Positions 63,936 through 64,000 of a DNA stretch of 64,000 bases are shown here, one piece after another; the first letter of the stretch is position 1; each line of letters starts with the position of its first letter. A program made the position numbers and the translations under genes. Below the pieces are notes generated by a model. It did no database searches. It was not told the DNA's origin and saw only the letters and a list, made by a program, of their open reading frames with translations. Source of the DNA: an uncultured Aquimarina sp. (GTDB lineage Bacteria; Bacteroidota; Bacteroidia; Flavobacteriales; Flavobacteriaceae); contig CANMKX010000004.1 of assembly GCA_947498595.1 (NCBI GenBank), positions 124,001 to 188,000 on the forward strand, written 5' to 3'.

Positions 63936-64000
63936 TTAGAATTTTGTACAAGTAGCCCCTTGACCAAAACAAACTTCTGCTGCGAGTGTTAACGCATCTT
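63936..64000 (-). CDS. 3' end of an unknown protein, truncated by window
   Basis: A minus-strand frame runs from the window edge to a TAA at 63936-63938. The last residues read EVCFGQGATCTKF, with two cysteines. The frame is supported by a terminator just beyond and by the absence of any other gene, but 20 residues are too few for a family call. Confidence 0.4.
   Translation of the reverse strand, partial: DALTLAAEVCFGQGATCTKF

Noticed and set aside
1..64000. CRISPR array, tRNA, rRNA, prophage or insertion sequence
   Set aside because: No regularly spaced repeats, cloverleaf-like sequence, transposase, integrase or phage structural gene was seen on reading the window. A covariance-model scan could still find a small RNA.

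Overview
The window is AT-rich chromosomal DNA of a member of the Flavobacteriaceae (Bacteroidota), most likely marine and free-living. Supporting signs are Bacteroidota lipoproteins, a TonB-dependent receptor with an N-terminal CarboxypepD_reg-like domain, three secreted proteases with type IX secretion (T9SS) sorting tails, PorZ, and promoters matching the Bacteroidota -7 element TAnnTTTG. Aquimarina or a relative is a guess from overall flavour, not something shown here. I saw no tRNA, rRNA, CRISPR array, prophage or insertion sequence.

Layout. 1-4.2 kb: outer-membrane or periplasmic proteins with CarboxypepD_reg-like and TonB-plug-like parts, then a lipoprotein. 4.8-5.6 kb: an astacin-type metalloprotease lipoprotein. 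5.7-11.8 kb (minus): porZ, recO, a TonB-dependent receptor and a HAD phosphatase, closely packed. 12-14.7 kb (minus): gdhA and a cystathionine gamma-synthase-type enzyme. 14.8-20.3 kb: small housekeeping genes (DUF3298 lipoprotein, DinB, ArsC/Spx, EamA exporter, VOC/HxlR pair, thioesterase, YheT-like hydrolase). 20.5-30.4 kb: three large secreted proteases (M4, S8, M4), each with its own terminator. 30.5-38.8 kb (mostly minus): exonuclease, serine hydrolase, ogt, CNNM/CBS protein, an AraC/DUF4345/SRPBCC/SDR module, DinB and a c-type cytochrome behind hemB. 40-44.5 kb: an ABC ATPase followed by a permease fused to an M1 aminopeptidase. 44.6-47 kb: a CarboxypepD_reg-like protein, a thioesterase and a lipoprotein. 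47.2-49.2 kb: a three-gene DUF2589 cassette of unknown function. 49.4-60.7 kb: haem biosynthesis (hemF, EI24 protein, hemE, hemD, hemC, hemA, an AraC regulator, hemH) and a broken MATE gene. 60.7-63.8 kb: a secreted Asp-box propeller protein.

How the genes work together. With hemB at 38.8 kb, the window encodes haem synthesis from glutamyl-tRNA (HemA, HemB, HemC, HemD, HemE, HemF, HemH); hemL and a protoporphyrinogen oxidase are not seen. hemA-C-D-E form one operon ending at a terminator before the EI24-hemF pair. The divergent AraC gene shares an intergenic region with hemA, and an exact 21-bp direct repeat lies on both sides of the two promoters. PorZ belongs to the T9SS machinery, which would export the proteases at 20-30 kb.

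The best candidates for something undescribed are the DUF2589 cassette (47.2-49.2 kb), which has a recognisable promoter, a long leader and an internal terminator, and the repeat architecture at the hemA/AraC promoter region. A single in-frame amber codon that breaks the MATE transporter is also clear from the sequence.
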